From: Novosphingobium sp. PhB57
GTDB taxonomy: Bacteria; Pseudomonadota; Alphaproteobacteria; Sphingomonadales; Sphingomonadaceae
Assembly (NCBI RefSeq): GCF_004342985.1
Contig: NZ_SMBO01000001.1
Location: forward strand, 124,001-188,000
DNA: 64,000 bases
Reading direction: 5' to 3'
In this document: positions 42,118 to 50,930 of the stretch, piece after piece
Layout of the letters: each line of letters starts with the position of its first letter
Numbering within the stretch: the first letter of the stretch is position 1
The notes under the pieces: generated by a model
The model's database searches: none
What the model was told of the DNA's origin: nothing
The model's input: only the letters and a program-made list of their open reading frames with translations
Program-made: the position numbers and the translations under genes

Positions 42118-42966
42118 TCAGGCGGCGGTTCGCGCCGTCACTTTCCAGCGCGAGAGGTCCAGCCCGCAGATCGCTTCCAGCGTCTCCACGTCGCGCGCAT
42201 AGAAATCGCGCAGCTGTTCGCGCAGGCCCGGCGCGAGCGGGGGATAGGTCATTTCCCGCGCCAGCAGCGAGCGGACGTTCTCGAACACCGGGGTGCCGCG
42301 CAGCGGGCGCACCGTGTCTTTCAGCGGGGCCAGCGCCTTGCGCAGCGGCAGCGGCAGGATCGCGGCCCGGCTGTTGTTGGCGCGCTCCCGCGCGGCTTCC
42401 GGCCGATAGACCGGCGAGACGCCGATATGTTCGGACACGGCCTCGACGATTCGCTCGGGCTGCACGGTCACGTCGTCATAGAGGTAGATCAGGATCTGCT
42501 CGCGCGGGAACAGGTCGTACCAGCGCGCCAGATGGCGCGCATAAAGCCCGTCCTCCAGAAAGCGCGGATAGGGATTGTCCATCGAGCGCAGGTATTCTTC
42601 CGGGGGCCCTTTCAAGGTGCCGCGGCGGTAGAACATCTTGTAGTCGGAATAAGCGCGCTCCACCGGGTTGCGCAGCTGCAGCACCAGCCGCGCCTGCGGC
42701 AGCGCGCGGGCGATCCGATGCGCGGCCAGCGGATGGGCAAGATAGTCGGCGGATTTCTCGCCGATCACCTGGGCCTGCGCAGGGCGGTTCGCGAAGAAGC
42801 CGCGATACCAGTCCTCGCCGCGATCGAATTCGGAACTGAAGTAGTGCGGCTCGGCATCGGGCATGAAGATCGCCGGATTGTCCTGAAGGCGCGCCTGGAT
42901 CCAGGTGGTGGCTGCCTTAACCGCGCCGATGACGATGAAACCGGGATGCCATTCGGGGGTCATCAT
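42118..42966 (-). CDS. Sulfotransferase domain protein
   Basis: A 282-residue PAPS-dependent sulfotransferase. The 5'-phosphosulphate loop is VIGAVKAATTWIQARL and the 3'-phosphate segment is LRNPVERAYSDYKMF, both typical. The acceptor is unknown. Its stop is 8 bases past the bidirectional terminator. It is coupled to the DegT gene by an overlapping ATGATG/TGA. Its company (aminotransferase, dehydratase, glycosyltransferase) suggests sulphation of a surface polysaccharide or a small sugar. Confidence 0.88.
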   Translation of the reverse strand: MMTPEWHPGFIVIGAVKAATTWIQARLQDNPAIFMPDAEPHYFSSEFDRGEDWYRGFFANRPAQAQVIGEKSADYLAHPLAAHRIARALPQARLVLQLRNPVERAYSDYKMFYRRGTLKGPPEEYLRSMDNPYPRFLEDGLYARHLARWYDLFPREQILIYLYDDVTVQPERIVEAVSEHIGVSPVYRPEAARERANNSRAAILPLPLRKALAPLKDTVRPLRGTPVFENVRSLLAREMTYPPLAPGLREQLRDFYARDVETLEAICGLDLSRWKVTARTAA

Positions 42967-44264
42967 CGTGCCGTCGTCTCCATCATCGCCTCGCGCAGGG
43001 CTTCGGCCATGCGTGCCATGTCCTGCGGTTCCAGCGTGTGATCGACCGGGAACATCAAGGTTCGCCGGCCGAGATCCACGGCATTCGCCAGCGCGCCGTC
43101 GCGCCGGACGGGCAGGCCGGAGAGCGCATGTTCGCGGCTCATGTCGGGGCACGATCCGCTTCCGGCGGGAATGCCGCGCGCCAGCAGACCGGCCAGCACT
43201 GCGCGGCGGCGCTCCTCCACCCGGTCGGCGCTGCCTTCCAGGCGGACATAGAACTTGTACCAGGCATGGCCCACTTCCGCCGGCGCTTCGGGCAGGATCA
43301 GGCCGGGCACATCGGCCAGCATTTCCAGCAGCGCCTCGGCATTGCGGCGGCGGGCAGCCAGCCAGCGCGGCAGCTTGCCGAGCTGGCAGCGGCCAAGCGC
43401 GGCCTGCATCTCGGTCATGCGATAGTTGGAGCCGGGCGTGTCGTGGATATAGCGGAAGGCGCCGGGCGTACCGCCGCCGTCAGTGACCTTGAGGTAGCTC
43501 TTGCCGTGGTCCTTGAAGGCCCAGCCGCGCAGCCAGACCTGATGGTCGCGCAGCAGCAGCAGGCCGCCTTCGCCCCCGGTGGACATGATCTTGTCGGTGC
43601 AGAACGAGAAGGACGATGCCGCGCCGAAGGAGCCGACCTGGCGGCCGCGCCAGGTGGCGCCGTGGGCCTGGGCGCAGTCCTCGATGAGGTGGAGGCGGTG
43701 GTCCTCGCAGATCCGGCCGAGCGCATCCATGTCGCAGGGCCAGCCGGCCAGATGGACGCAGAGCACGGCGCGCGTCGCGGGCGTCACCAGCCGCTCGACC
43801 GAGGCCGGATCGATGTTCTGGCTGACCGGGTCGACGTCCGCGAAGACCGGCAGCGCGCCCACCGCCAGCACGCAGCTGGCTGTGGCGAAGAAGCTGCGGG
43901 CGGGGACGATCACTTCATGGCCCGGCCCGACGCCCAGCGCGCGCAGCGCCACTTCCAGCGTCAGCGTGCCATTGGCCAGGCACATCCCTTCCGGCATGCC
44001 GACGAAGCGGGCGAACTCGGCGGCAAAGGCGCGGTTCTCCCCGCCGTGCACGAGCGCGTTGACCTTGCCCGAGCGCAGGACATGGGCGACCGCCTCGATC
44101 TCGTCGGCCTCGTGGCGGGGCCAGAGGCTGCGCACGGGCCGGGGCGGCACGGGCTCGGTCGCGGTCGTCGTCACGGCCGATGCCGCGGAGGCGTGCAGGG
44201 GACGGGTGGTGTCTGCCGCCGGCGAGGACGCATCCTCGACGGCGGGCGGGGAAGCCAGGTTCAC
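42963..44264 (-). CDS. DegT/DnrJ/EryC1 family PLP aminotransferase
   Basis: A 433-residue sugar aminotransferase. The conserved core includes ANGTLTLEVALRALGVGPGHEVIVP, the VHLAGWPCDMDALGRIC stretch, LIEDCAQAHGA and the PLP lysine in SFCTDKIMSTGGEGG. Such enzymes aminate keto sugars of nucleotide sugars, here plausibly the product of the CapD-type dehydratase upstream. The first 45 residues are low-complexity (Ala, Thr, Pro) and outside the domain. The gap to the upstream dehydratase gene is 13 bases. Confidence 0.9.
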   Translation of the reverse strand: MNLASPPAVEDASSPAADTTRPLHASAASAVTTTATEPVPPRPVRSLWPRHEADEIEAVAHVLRSGKVNALVHGGENRAFAAEFARFVGMPEGMCLANGTLTLEVALRALGVGPGHEVIVPARSFFATASCVLAVGALPVFADVDPVSQNIDPASVERLVTPATRAVLCVHLAGWPCDMDALGRICEDHRLHLIEDCAQAHGATWRGRQVGSFGAASSFSFCTDKIMSTGGEGGLLLLRDHQVWLRGWAFKDHGKSYLKVTDGGGTPGAFRYIHDTPGSNYRMTEMQAALGRCQLGKLPRWLAARRRNAEALLEMLADVPGLILPEAPAEVGHAWYKFYVRLEGSADRVEERRRAVLAGLLARGIPAGSGSCPDMSREHALSGLPVRRDGALANAVDLGRRTLMFPVDHTLEPQDMARMAEALREAMMETTAR

Positions 44265-44277
44265 GAGAATGCTCTCC

Positions 44278-46377
44278 TCAAGCCTTGACCGGTTCGCCGG
44301 TGCCGTGCGGGTGGATCATGCTCTGGTTCTCGACCACTTCGAACCCGGCGCTGCCGCTCGGCACCTTGACGAGGGTGTGCGTGATCCGCCGCGCTTCGGT
44401 GTGGTCGCCCAGTTCCACCGCGCGGGCGAGCCGGTCGATGCTGCGCGAGATGAAGGGCAGGGGGATCGGCTTGGACTGCGCCTCGAAGATGCCCTTGATG
44501 CCCGAGGGAAGCTGTTCCTCGCAGATGTCGAACAGCTCTTCGTAGAGCTTTTCGCCGGGGCGCAGGCCTACGAATTCCACCGGCACGTCGATCTCCGGCT
44601 GAAGTCCGTAGAGCCGGATCATGCGGTAGGCGAGGTCGACGATGCGCACCGCCTTGCCCATGTCGAGCACGAAGATCGTGCCGCGCTGGGAGTTCTGGCT
44701 GAGCGCGGCCGAGCTGCTCTGGAGGATCAGCTGCACCGCTTCGCGCACGGTCATGAAGAAGCGCTCGATGTCAGGATGGGTGACGGTGAGCGCGCGGCCT
44801 TCGCGAAGCTGGCGGTGGAACAGCGGGACGATGGAGCCGCTCGATCCCAGCACGTTGCCGAAGCGCACGGTCATGAAGCGCGGGGCTTCCGGATCGTCCA
44901 CGCCGCACATGTCCAGCGCCTGGCTGTAAAGCTCGCCCACGCGCTTGGTGGCGCCCATCATGCCCACCGGGTTCACCGCCTTGTCGGTGGAGACCTGGAC
45001 CATGGCCTTGGCGGAATATTCGCAGACCGCGTCAGCGACGATGCGCGTGCCCAGGATGTTGGTGTGGACCCCGGCGCAAGGGCTGGCCTCGACGATGGGC
45101 ACATGCTTGAGCGCGGCGGCATGGTAGACGATCACCGGCCGGTGGCGCTCGAACACGCGGCGCACTTCGTCGCGTTCGCGGATGTTGCATAGCTCGGGCT
45201 GGACGTCGAGATCGGGATACTGCTCGCGCAGCTTCATCTCGATGGCATAGAGATGGTATTCGCTATGCTCCACCAGCACGATGCGCGAGGGGCGGAAGCT
45301 GGCGAGCTGCCAGCACAGTTCGCCGCCGATCGTGCCGCCCGCGCCGGTCACCAGCACGCACTTGCCGGTGATCTGGCTGGTGATCTGCTCGCCCTCCAGC
45401 GTGAATTCGCTGCGGCCGAGCAGGTCCTTCACCGAAAGCTCGTCGGGCGCGGCACCGTGGTTGCGCTGGAGGATATGGCTCCAGCCGTCGCGAATGCGCG
45501 AGAGTTCGAGGCCGAGGTTGCGCGCGCGCGACGTCAGCCGCGCCATCTCGCGGTTGGAAAGGTCGGTGCCGTCGTCGCAGGCGATCACCAGCGAAGGGCG
45601 GCGGCCCTGGAGTTCCAGCGTTTCCACCGCATGGGCCAGATCGTCGTGGCTGCCGAGCACCGGCACGCTGGCGATCTGCTGCAGGGTATCGTTGTCGGCC
45701 GGAAGCAGGACGCCGGTGACGAAGAAGCTGGGCGTGGCCTCGCGGCGCAGCATCTCGATGATCGAGAGCGCCCAGTCGGGCGAGCCCACCAGCAGCGCGC
45801 CGCGCAGGTTCTTGTTGTCGACATGCGCCGGCAGGATCTTGGCCGTGTGCGTCATCTTCTCGCGCAAGGCACGGCGGGCGCCGCGCACGAAGAACAGCGC
45901 GGTCATCGCGAAGAGCCACTGGGCCAGCGCGATCTCCAGCAGCTGCGCGCGTTCGGCGCGCACACCCGGCACGATCATGATCGCCACCCAGGCCAGCGCG
46001 AAGGCCGGCACCGTCAGCATCGCCAGCTGGATGGCATGGGCGAAGCTGAAGTAGCGCCAGCTGCGGCGATAGATCCCGGCGGTGTAGAACACGCCGATCA
46101 CCACCAGGGCAAAGCCCAGGATGGCGCCCATGTGGCCGTCGGACTTGGGGAAGCCGGTCTTGCCGATCAGCGTGAAGGCCAGCGCCAGCGTGATCGACAG
46201 CACGATGAAGTCGATCGTCATCAGCACGGTATTGCGGAAAGTCCGCCGCAGGCTGAACTGCGTGGACGGAGAGCGCGAACGCCCGCCCGTCGATCCGAAC
46301 TTCCGTACGCGCAGGAACCTGTTTGCGGAGCCGACGCTCATCGTCGAGGCACTGCTTCCCGTGGCGGTATGACTCAT
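44278..46377 (-). CDS. CapD/FlaA1-type nucleoside-diphosphate sugar 4,6-dehydratase
   Basis: A 699-residue inner-membrane enzyme of the WbpM/PglF/CapD group. Four to five N-terminal membrane helices (about residues 50-165) precede a CoA-binding-like Rossmann half and the catalytic C-terminal domain with VLVTGAGGTIGGELC. Its active-site segment is VQVSTDKAVNPVGMMGATKR, where Met replaces the Tyr of the classical YxxxK. That is the normal form in this family. It probably makes UDP-4-keto-6-deoxy-GlcNAc for amino sugars. It is the first gene of the three-gene minus-strand operon. Confidence 0.92.
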   Translation of the reverse strand: MSHTATGSSASTMSVGSANRFLRVRKFGSTGGRSRSPSTQFSLRRTFRNTVLMTIDFIVLSITLALAFTLIGKTGFPKSDGHMGAILGFALVVIGVFYTAGIYRRSWRYFSFAHAIQLAMLTVPAFALAWVAIMIVPGVRAERAQLLEIALAQWLFAMTALFFVRGARRALREKMTHTAKILPAHVDNKNLRGALLVGSPDWALSIIEMLRREATPSFFVTGVLLPADNDTLQQIASVPVLGSHDDLAHAVETLELQGRRPSLVIACDDGTDLSNREMARLTSRARNLGLELSRIRDGWSHILQRNHGAAPDELSVKDLLGRSEFTLEGEQITSQITGKCVLVTGAGGTIGGELCWQLASFRPSRIVLVEHSEYHLYAIEMKLREQYPDLDVQPELCNIRERDEVRRVFERHRPVIVYHAAALKHVPIVEASPCAGVHTNILGTRIVADAVCEYSAKAMVQVSTDKAVNPVGMMGATKRVGELYSQALDMCGVDDPEAPRFMTVRFGNVLGSSGSIVPLFHRQLREGRALTVTHPDIERFFMTVREAVQLILQSSSAALSQNSQRGTIFVLDMGKAVRIVDLAYRMIRLYGLQPEIDVPVEFVGLRPGEKLYEELFDICEEQLPSGIKGIFEAQSKPIPLPFISRSIDRLARAVELGDHTEARRITHTLVKVPSGSAGFEVVENQSMIHPHGTGEPVKA

Positions 46378-46862
46378 CGCGTCGACCTTTTCAGCTTTTC
46401 GGGCCCAATTTCCCCGGTGCATCCTGCCTCCCGGCGTTCCGGAGCAGTGCCCGTGGCAGTTTCCGCGGGTCCGGCTTTTCCGGCTCCTTCTTTCCGGCGC
46501 CGTTTTTCAGGACCGGAAAAATGCTCGGGGGGCCGCACCCGGCCTCATCGATTCATGATCTATTGACCAATTTCAGGGCGCGCACTTGTGCATGAAGCCA
46601 TCAGCCGTAATTGCCGATTCTCTTGCGAATAGGTCGCGCCTTCGACTGTCGGACATGGGGGTGATCCAAAGGGAGCGGGCGCCCTTGCCGGAAACCATCC
46701 CTTAATCGCCGCGGGCCATCTCGAAGGGCTATCAGCCGATTAGTCGCTTGCGATCGGCGGTCCGAGGGTCATCATTCAGGGCGACATCGGGATGGGGCAC
46801 ACACGCGGGGGCGTGGGGGCTGCCTTGCGGCACCATCCGTCAGCCTGGGGCTCGATTACGCA
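46378..46862. other. Divergent intergenic region of the glycan cluster
   Basis: These 485 bases separate the minus-strand operon from the GT4 gene and must hold both promoters. An imperfect hairpin with arms GCCGAT / GATCGGC lies around 46733-46757. No terminator, operator or gene could be supported. Confidence 0.4.
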
Positions 46863-48104
46863 ATGAAGATACTCGTCCTGTCCAGTCTTGCCTATTCGCT
46901 CACCAATTTCCGGGGCGCCTTGCTGCGGGAATTGAAGGCGAACGGGCATGAAGTCGTCGCCGTGGCGCCTGACCAGAACGCCGCCGTGGAACGCGATCTC
47001 GCGGCCTGGGGCATAGGCTTCAGGATCGTGCCGATGGCGCGCACCGGCACCAATCCGGTCAAGGATGCGGCCCTGCTGTCCGCTTACGTCAAGTTGATGA
47101 TGGCCGAAAAGCCGGACCTGGTCCTGGCCTATACCCAGAAGCCGATCATCTACGGCGGGATCGCCGCACGCATGCTCTGCGTGCCGCGCTTCTTCGCGCT
47201 GATGTCGGGGCTGGGCTACGTCTTCAGCGAGGATTCCAGCGCCCGCAAGGGCCTGCGCTGGGCCGTGACCCGGCTTTACCGCGAGGCGGTTCGCCGCGCC
47301 CGGGGCGTCTTCGTGTTCAATGCCGACGACCGGCAGGACATGATCGACCTCGGCATCGTCACGTCGCGCCAGAACGTGGTGCAAGTGCCAGGCTCGGGCA
47401 TCGATCTCGAACGCTTCCGGCTGGAGCCGCTGCCGCGCAACCGCCTGCGCTTCCTGCTGGTCGGCCGGCTGATGCGCGATAAGGGCATCTACGAATTCGT
47501 CGAGGCGGCCCGGCAGCTCAAGCTGGACAATCCCGAAGTCGAATTCTGCGTGCTCGGCCATTACGAGCGCGACAATCCGACCGGGATCGACGAAGTCGAA
47601 TGCGCCCGGCTGGCGCGGCAGTTCCCCGTCCAGTTCATCCCCGGCACCAGCGACGTGCGGCCCTATCTCGCGAGCTGCTCGGTCTTCGTGCTGCCGTCCT
47701 ACTACCGCGAGGGTTTGCCGCGCACGATCCTCGAAGCCATGGCCACCGGCCGTCCGATCATCACCACCGACATGCCCGGCTGCCGCGAGCCGATCATCGA
47801 GGGCGAGAACGGCTTCCTGGTGGCACCGCGCGACGCGGGCGCGCTCAAGGCGGCGATGCAGCGCTTCATCGAGGCGCCCTCGCTGGTGACGAGCATGGCC
47901 GCGCGCTCACGGGATCTGGCCGAGAAGATCTACGACGTGCGCAAGGTGAACCACCAGCTGCTCGACGAGATGGACCTCCTGCGCGAACCCTGGAACGAGC
48001 CGGCGACGATCCGCTCGGAACCGGCGCCGTCGGACGACCGGCCGCCCGAATCCGCCGGGCCGCGCCTCCAGAGTGCCGGGCCTTCGCGGGCGATCGCGGG
48101 TTAG
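46863..48104 (+). CDS. Family 4 glycosyltransferase
   Basis: A 413-residue GT-B glycosyltransferase. It starts with the donor-fold segment ILVLSSLAYSLTNFRGALL and has LLVGRLMRDKGIYEFVEAARQL and a C-terminal sugar-nucleotide motif SYYREGLPRTILEAMATGRPIITTD with its EAMA and PGCREP elements. It resembles CapM/PglA-type enzymes that transfer an amino sugar to a lipid-linked glycan. The last 50 residues are low complexity. The stop codon lies within a dispersed repeat. Confidence 0.9.
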   Translation: MKILVLSSLAYSLTNFRGALLRELKANGHEVVAVAPDQNAAVERDLAAWGIGFRIVPMARTGTNPVKDAALLSAYVKLMMAEKPDLVLAYTQKPIIYGGIAARMLCVPRFFALMSGLGYVFSEDSSARKGLRWAVTRLYREAVRRARGVFVFNADDRQDMIDLGIVTSRQNVVQVPGSGIDLERFRLEPLPRNRLRFLLVGRLMRDKGIYEFVEAARQLKLDNPEVEFCVLGHYERDNPTGIDEVECARLARQFPVQFIPGTSDVRPYLASCSVFVLPSYYREGLPRTILEAMATGRPIITTDMPGCREPIIEGENGFLVAPRDAGALKAAMQRFIEAPSLVTSMAARSRDLAEKIYDVRKVNHQLLDEMDLLREPWNEPATIRSEPAPSDDRPPESAGPRLQSAGPSRAIAG

Positions 48105-48180
48105 AGCGGTCACTCCAGTTATTCGTTTTTCGCATTTTCCGAGTCATCCGGTGTCCTAACCGATGCGAAAATGCTCTGAA
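48101..48180. repeat. Dispersed intergenic repeat, copy 2
   Basis: Element of about 80 bases with ends AGAGC / GCTCT (48104-48108, 48173-48177) and inner block CGCATTTTCCGAGTCATC. Its left end overlaps the stop of the GT4 gene. The family relation is to 9467-9574. It covers most of the gap to the formyltransferase gene. Confidence 0.55.
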
Positions 48181-48201
48181 GTCAGGATCGGGGGCAAGGC
48201 A

Positions 48202-49107
48202 ATGCGGGCTGTCGTGATCGGCGCCGTGGGGAGCACCCAGGTGCTCGTCGAAGAACTGGCCGAGGCGCCGGGCTGGGATCTCACGCTGGTCGGCACCTTG
48301 CCGCCCGAACTGCACGGGCGTCACTCGGACCTGGTCGACATGGCGCCGTTCGCCGAAAGGGCAGGGGCGCGGCTCGCCCATATCGCGCGCACCAACGATG
48401 CCGAAGTGCTGGACATGGTTCGCGCCGAGCGGCCCGACTACGTCTTCGTGGTCGGCTGGTCGCAGATCGTCGGTCCGGAATTCCTGTCGATCGCCGCGAA
48501 AGGCGCGATCGGCTATCATCCCGCACCGCTGCCGCGCCTGCGCGGGCGCGCCGCCATTCCCTGGACGATCCTGCTGGACGAGCCGATCTCCGCGTCCAGC
48601 CTGTTCTGGATCGCCGAGGGCACCGACGATGGCGACATCCTGGGGCAGCACTATTTCCACCTTGCGCGCGATGAAACGGCGCAGGGCCTCTACGACAAGC
48701 ACATGGACGCCCTGCGCGCGATGTTGCGCGCGCTCCTGCCCCGCCTGGCGCAAGGCGAGCAGCCAAGGCAGGTGCAGGACGAGCGCTATGCGACCTGGGC
48801 GACCAAGCGCACTCCGGCCGACGGCCAGATCGACTGGCGCGATTCCGCGGCCGGGATCGACCGGCTCGTCCGCGCCGTGGGGCGGCCCTATCCGGGCGCT
48901 TTCACGCATGTTTCCGGACGCAGGATGACCGTCTGGGCCACGCGGCCCGTGGGCGGCGCGGACCGGCATCACGCCATCGCGGGGCAGATCATGGCCAGCC
49001 GCGACGGAATATTGACCGTGCAGACCGGAGACGGGTTGCTTGAACTGACCGACTGGGAGCTTGCCGAGGGCAAGCCACCGGCCCTGCATGCCGTGCTGAA
49101 AGGATAG
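48202..49107 (+). CDS. Formyltransferase family protein (likely sugar N-formyltransferase)
   Basis: A 301-residue protein with an N-terminal formyltransferase domain (YVFVVGWSQIVGPEFLSIA, YHPAPLPRLRGRAAIPWTI, TDDGDILGQ), the fold that transfers a formyl group from N10-formyl-THF, and a C-terminal domain of the Met-tRNA formyltransferase type. The histidine and aspartate are conserved at HPAPLP and DDGDIL. The company of glycan genes suggests N-formylation of an amino sugar (like ArnA or WbkC). Start: ATG 48202 has GGGGGCAAGG upstream; 48163 is alternative. Confidence 0.82.
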   Translation: MRAVVIGAVGSTQVLVEELAEAPGWDLTLVGTLPPELHGRHSDLVDMAPFAERAGARLAHIARTNDAEVLDMVRAERPDYVFVVGWSQIVGPEFLSIAAKGAIGYHPAPLPRLRGRAAIPWTILLDEPISASSLFWIAEGTDDGDILGQHYFHLARDETAQGLYDKHMDALRAMLRALLPRLAQGEQPRQVQDERYATWATKRTPADGQIDWRDSAAGIDRLVRAVGRPYPGAFTHVSGRRMTVWATRPVGGADRHHAIAGQIMASRDGILTVQTGDGLLELTDWELAEGKPPALHAVLKG

Positions 49108-49110
49108 CGC

Positions 49111-49794
49111 TTGGCTCTCGATCACTATGGAAAGGTCCTCGTCGTCGCGCCCCATCCCGATGACGAGATCCTCGGCTGCGGCGGCACGATGGCGCGCATG
49201 GCGGCGGCGGGCATGGACGTGCAGGTCGTGGTCGTCACCAGCGGGCGGCCTCCCGCCTTCTCGGAAGACGGCGTCGCGCGGGTCCAGGCCGAGATGCGCC
49301 GCGCGCACGATCATATCGGCGTGAGCCAGGTGCACATGCTGGATTTTCCGGCTGCTTCGCTGGACGTGGTGCCTGCTGCGGAACTCAATGCGGCGCTCGG
49401 GCGCGTGGTCCGCGAAGTCGCGCCGGACACGCTTTTCGTGCCGTTCCTGGGGGATATTCACCAGGACCACCAGTTGAGCTTCCTGGCCGCGATGGTCGCC
49501 GCCCGCCCGCGCGACCGCACCGTGCCGACGCGGGTGCTGGCCTATGAGACCCTGTCCGAGACCAACTGGTACGCAGCGCCGATGACGCCGCCTTTCGTGC
49601 CCAACGTCCATATCGACATCTCGGCCACCCTGCAGCGCAAGCTCGATGCCTTCGCGCTGTTCGAAAGCCAGGTTCGCGACTTTCCCGACGAGCGCTCGCT
49701 CATCACCATCGAGGCCCTGGCCCGGCTGCGGGGTTCCACCGTGTTTTCCGAGGCCGCCGAAGGCTTCGTCCTGGTTCGCGCCATAGAGCGCTGA
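49111..49794 (+). CDS. PIG-L family deacetylase
   Basis: A 227-residue zinc-dependent de-N-acetylase of the LmbE/PIG-L family. The motif VVAPHPDDEILGCGG provides the catalytic Asp and metal ligands, and the third ligand lies near DIHQDHQLSF. Substrates in the family include GlcNAc lipids and bacterial sugars. TTG at 49111 follows the formyltransferase stop by three bases. Deacetylation followed by formylation of the same amino sugar would be a logical pair, though this is an inference from position. Confidence 0.88.
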   Translation: MALDHYGKVLVVAPHPDDEILGCGGTMARMAAAGMDVQVVVVTSGRPPAFSEDGVARVQAEMRRAHDHIGVSQVHMLDFPAASLDVVPAAELNAALGRVVREVAPDTLFVPFLGDIHQDHQLSFLAAMVAARPRDRTVPTRVLAYETLSETNWYAAPMTPPFVPNVHIDISATLQRKLDAFALFESQVRDFPDERSLITIEALARLRGSTVFSEAAEGFVLVRAIER

Positions 49795-50930
49795 GACCAC
49801 GGCCGGCGCGACCCCCCGGCACGCGCGAAAGGTCATCTTTCGATAGCGCTCGGCGCTGAAAGCCGTGACCGCGCTTCGGGTCCCGCCCGGCGCAAGACGC
49901 GGGCGGCTCGTCGCACCGTCCCGGCAGGGGCGGGATCGCCGGCCGCCAGTCGCCGCCGCTGGGCTGCTCTTTACAGTTGGGCGGCCGGTCTTTGCCAAGA
50001 AGCGGCCTGCGCGTCAGCTATTGAAGCGGGAATACTTCGGTTTTTCTGACGTGATCCGAATATGTATAGATGGTGAATACTTTGCCGCGGCACCGTGACG
50101 CCGGTTTCACGCGGCCTTGCACACCGACCCGATCGAGAACCGTAAAAAGGCTCGAACGAGCCCGAAAAATCTCCGAATCGATTCGTCCGGTTAGTTTACC
50201 GTGCAACCGGCGAGGTAGTTGCCGGTAGCTTCTCACCGCAGTGCCGCGAGACGCGTGCTGCAGCCGCGAAGAGAATCGCCCTGGGCCTCAACCGATTCGC
50301 CGGCCCTACCTCCTGATCCTAGGAGGTTGCAGAGGATTGCAGCGACTGGGCAGTCGCAGCGCGAGTCGCATGGCGGAAATCCTCGACTTCCGGAAAAAGT
50401 CCCCTCGCTCGCACCCGTTCCGCAGGCTGGCGCGGATCCCCTCCAGCCGTGCCTGACAGAGGAAGGTATGTTAACTTTTGTAAGTTAACGTCTTGAAAAG
50501 GTGTAAGTTATCGAAAGACTACCTCTTTGGAGGTACAGTGTACCAGAATTATACGTTTGACTCCCTGCCCTCCAGAATGAACTTTTGGAAAGGGGGGGTA
50601 TCCCACTGATCATAGGGGGAATTCGAAGGCACCTAGAATGCTCATTCACGGCTCGAATAGAACCTAACCACCCCCTCGACTTGAAGACGACAATATGTTC
50701 TAAGGTGATCTACCTAAGGTGTGGGTGGAAATAGGGGGCATGCAAAGGGGGGGCTCGCCATTCTGGCAAGGTCATCCAGCGATTGTCGTTGATTTTCTGA
50801 TTTGGGATTTTCCGAAAGGGAAGTTCTTTGACTGTTCCGTCCTGCGCTTGGGTGAGTCAGGATCAGTCCCAAAATAATATCATAATACGCTTGGGTCGTC
50901 CGTATTTCCGTTATTCAGGAGAGAAAGACG
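49795..50930. other. Long intergenic region before the LuxR gene
   Basis: These 1136 bases hold no supported gene. The distal part (about 50460-50930) is visibly richer in A/T than the surroundings. It has several G runs of five to seven (about 50590, 50736 and 50750) and repeats with operator character (50470-50544). The open frames at 49865 and 50219 lack ribosome sites and homology. Confidence 0.5.
50470..50544. promoter_or_regulatory. Cluster of palindromes and direct repeats
   Basis: Perfect palindrome GTTAACTT-TTGT-AAGTTAAC (50470-50489). A near-perfect 12-bp direct repeat TGTAAGTTA(A/T)CG occurs at 50479 and 50502. Hairpin TACCTC-TTTG-GAGGTA follows at 50520-50535 and GGTAC-AGT-GTACC at 50532-50544. 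It looks like a protein-binding region rather than coding DNA. Confidence 0.45.

Noticed and set aside
49865..50098. A 77-residue open frame
   Set aside because: No ribosome binding site, Arg/Pro-rich composition and no similarity to known proteins.
50219..50488. An 89-residue open frame
   Set aside because: No ribosome binding site and composition typical of non-coding DNA. It runs into the palindrome region.
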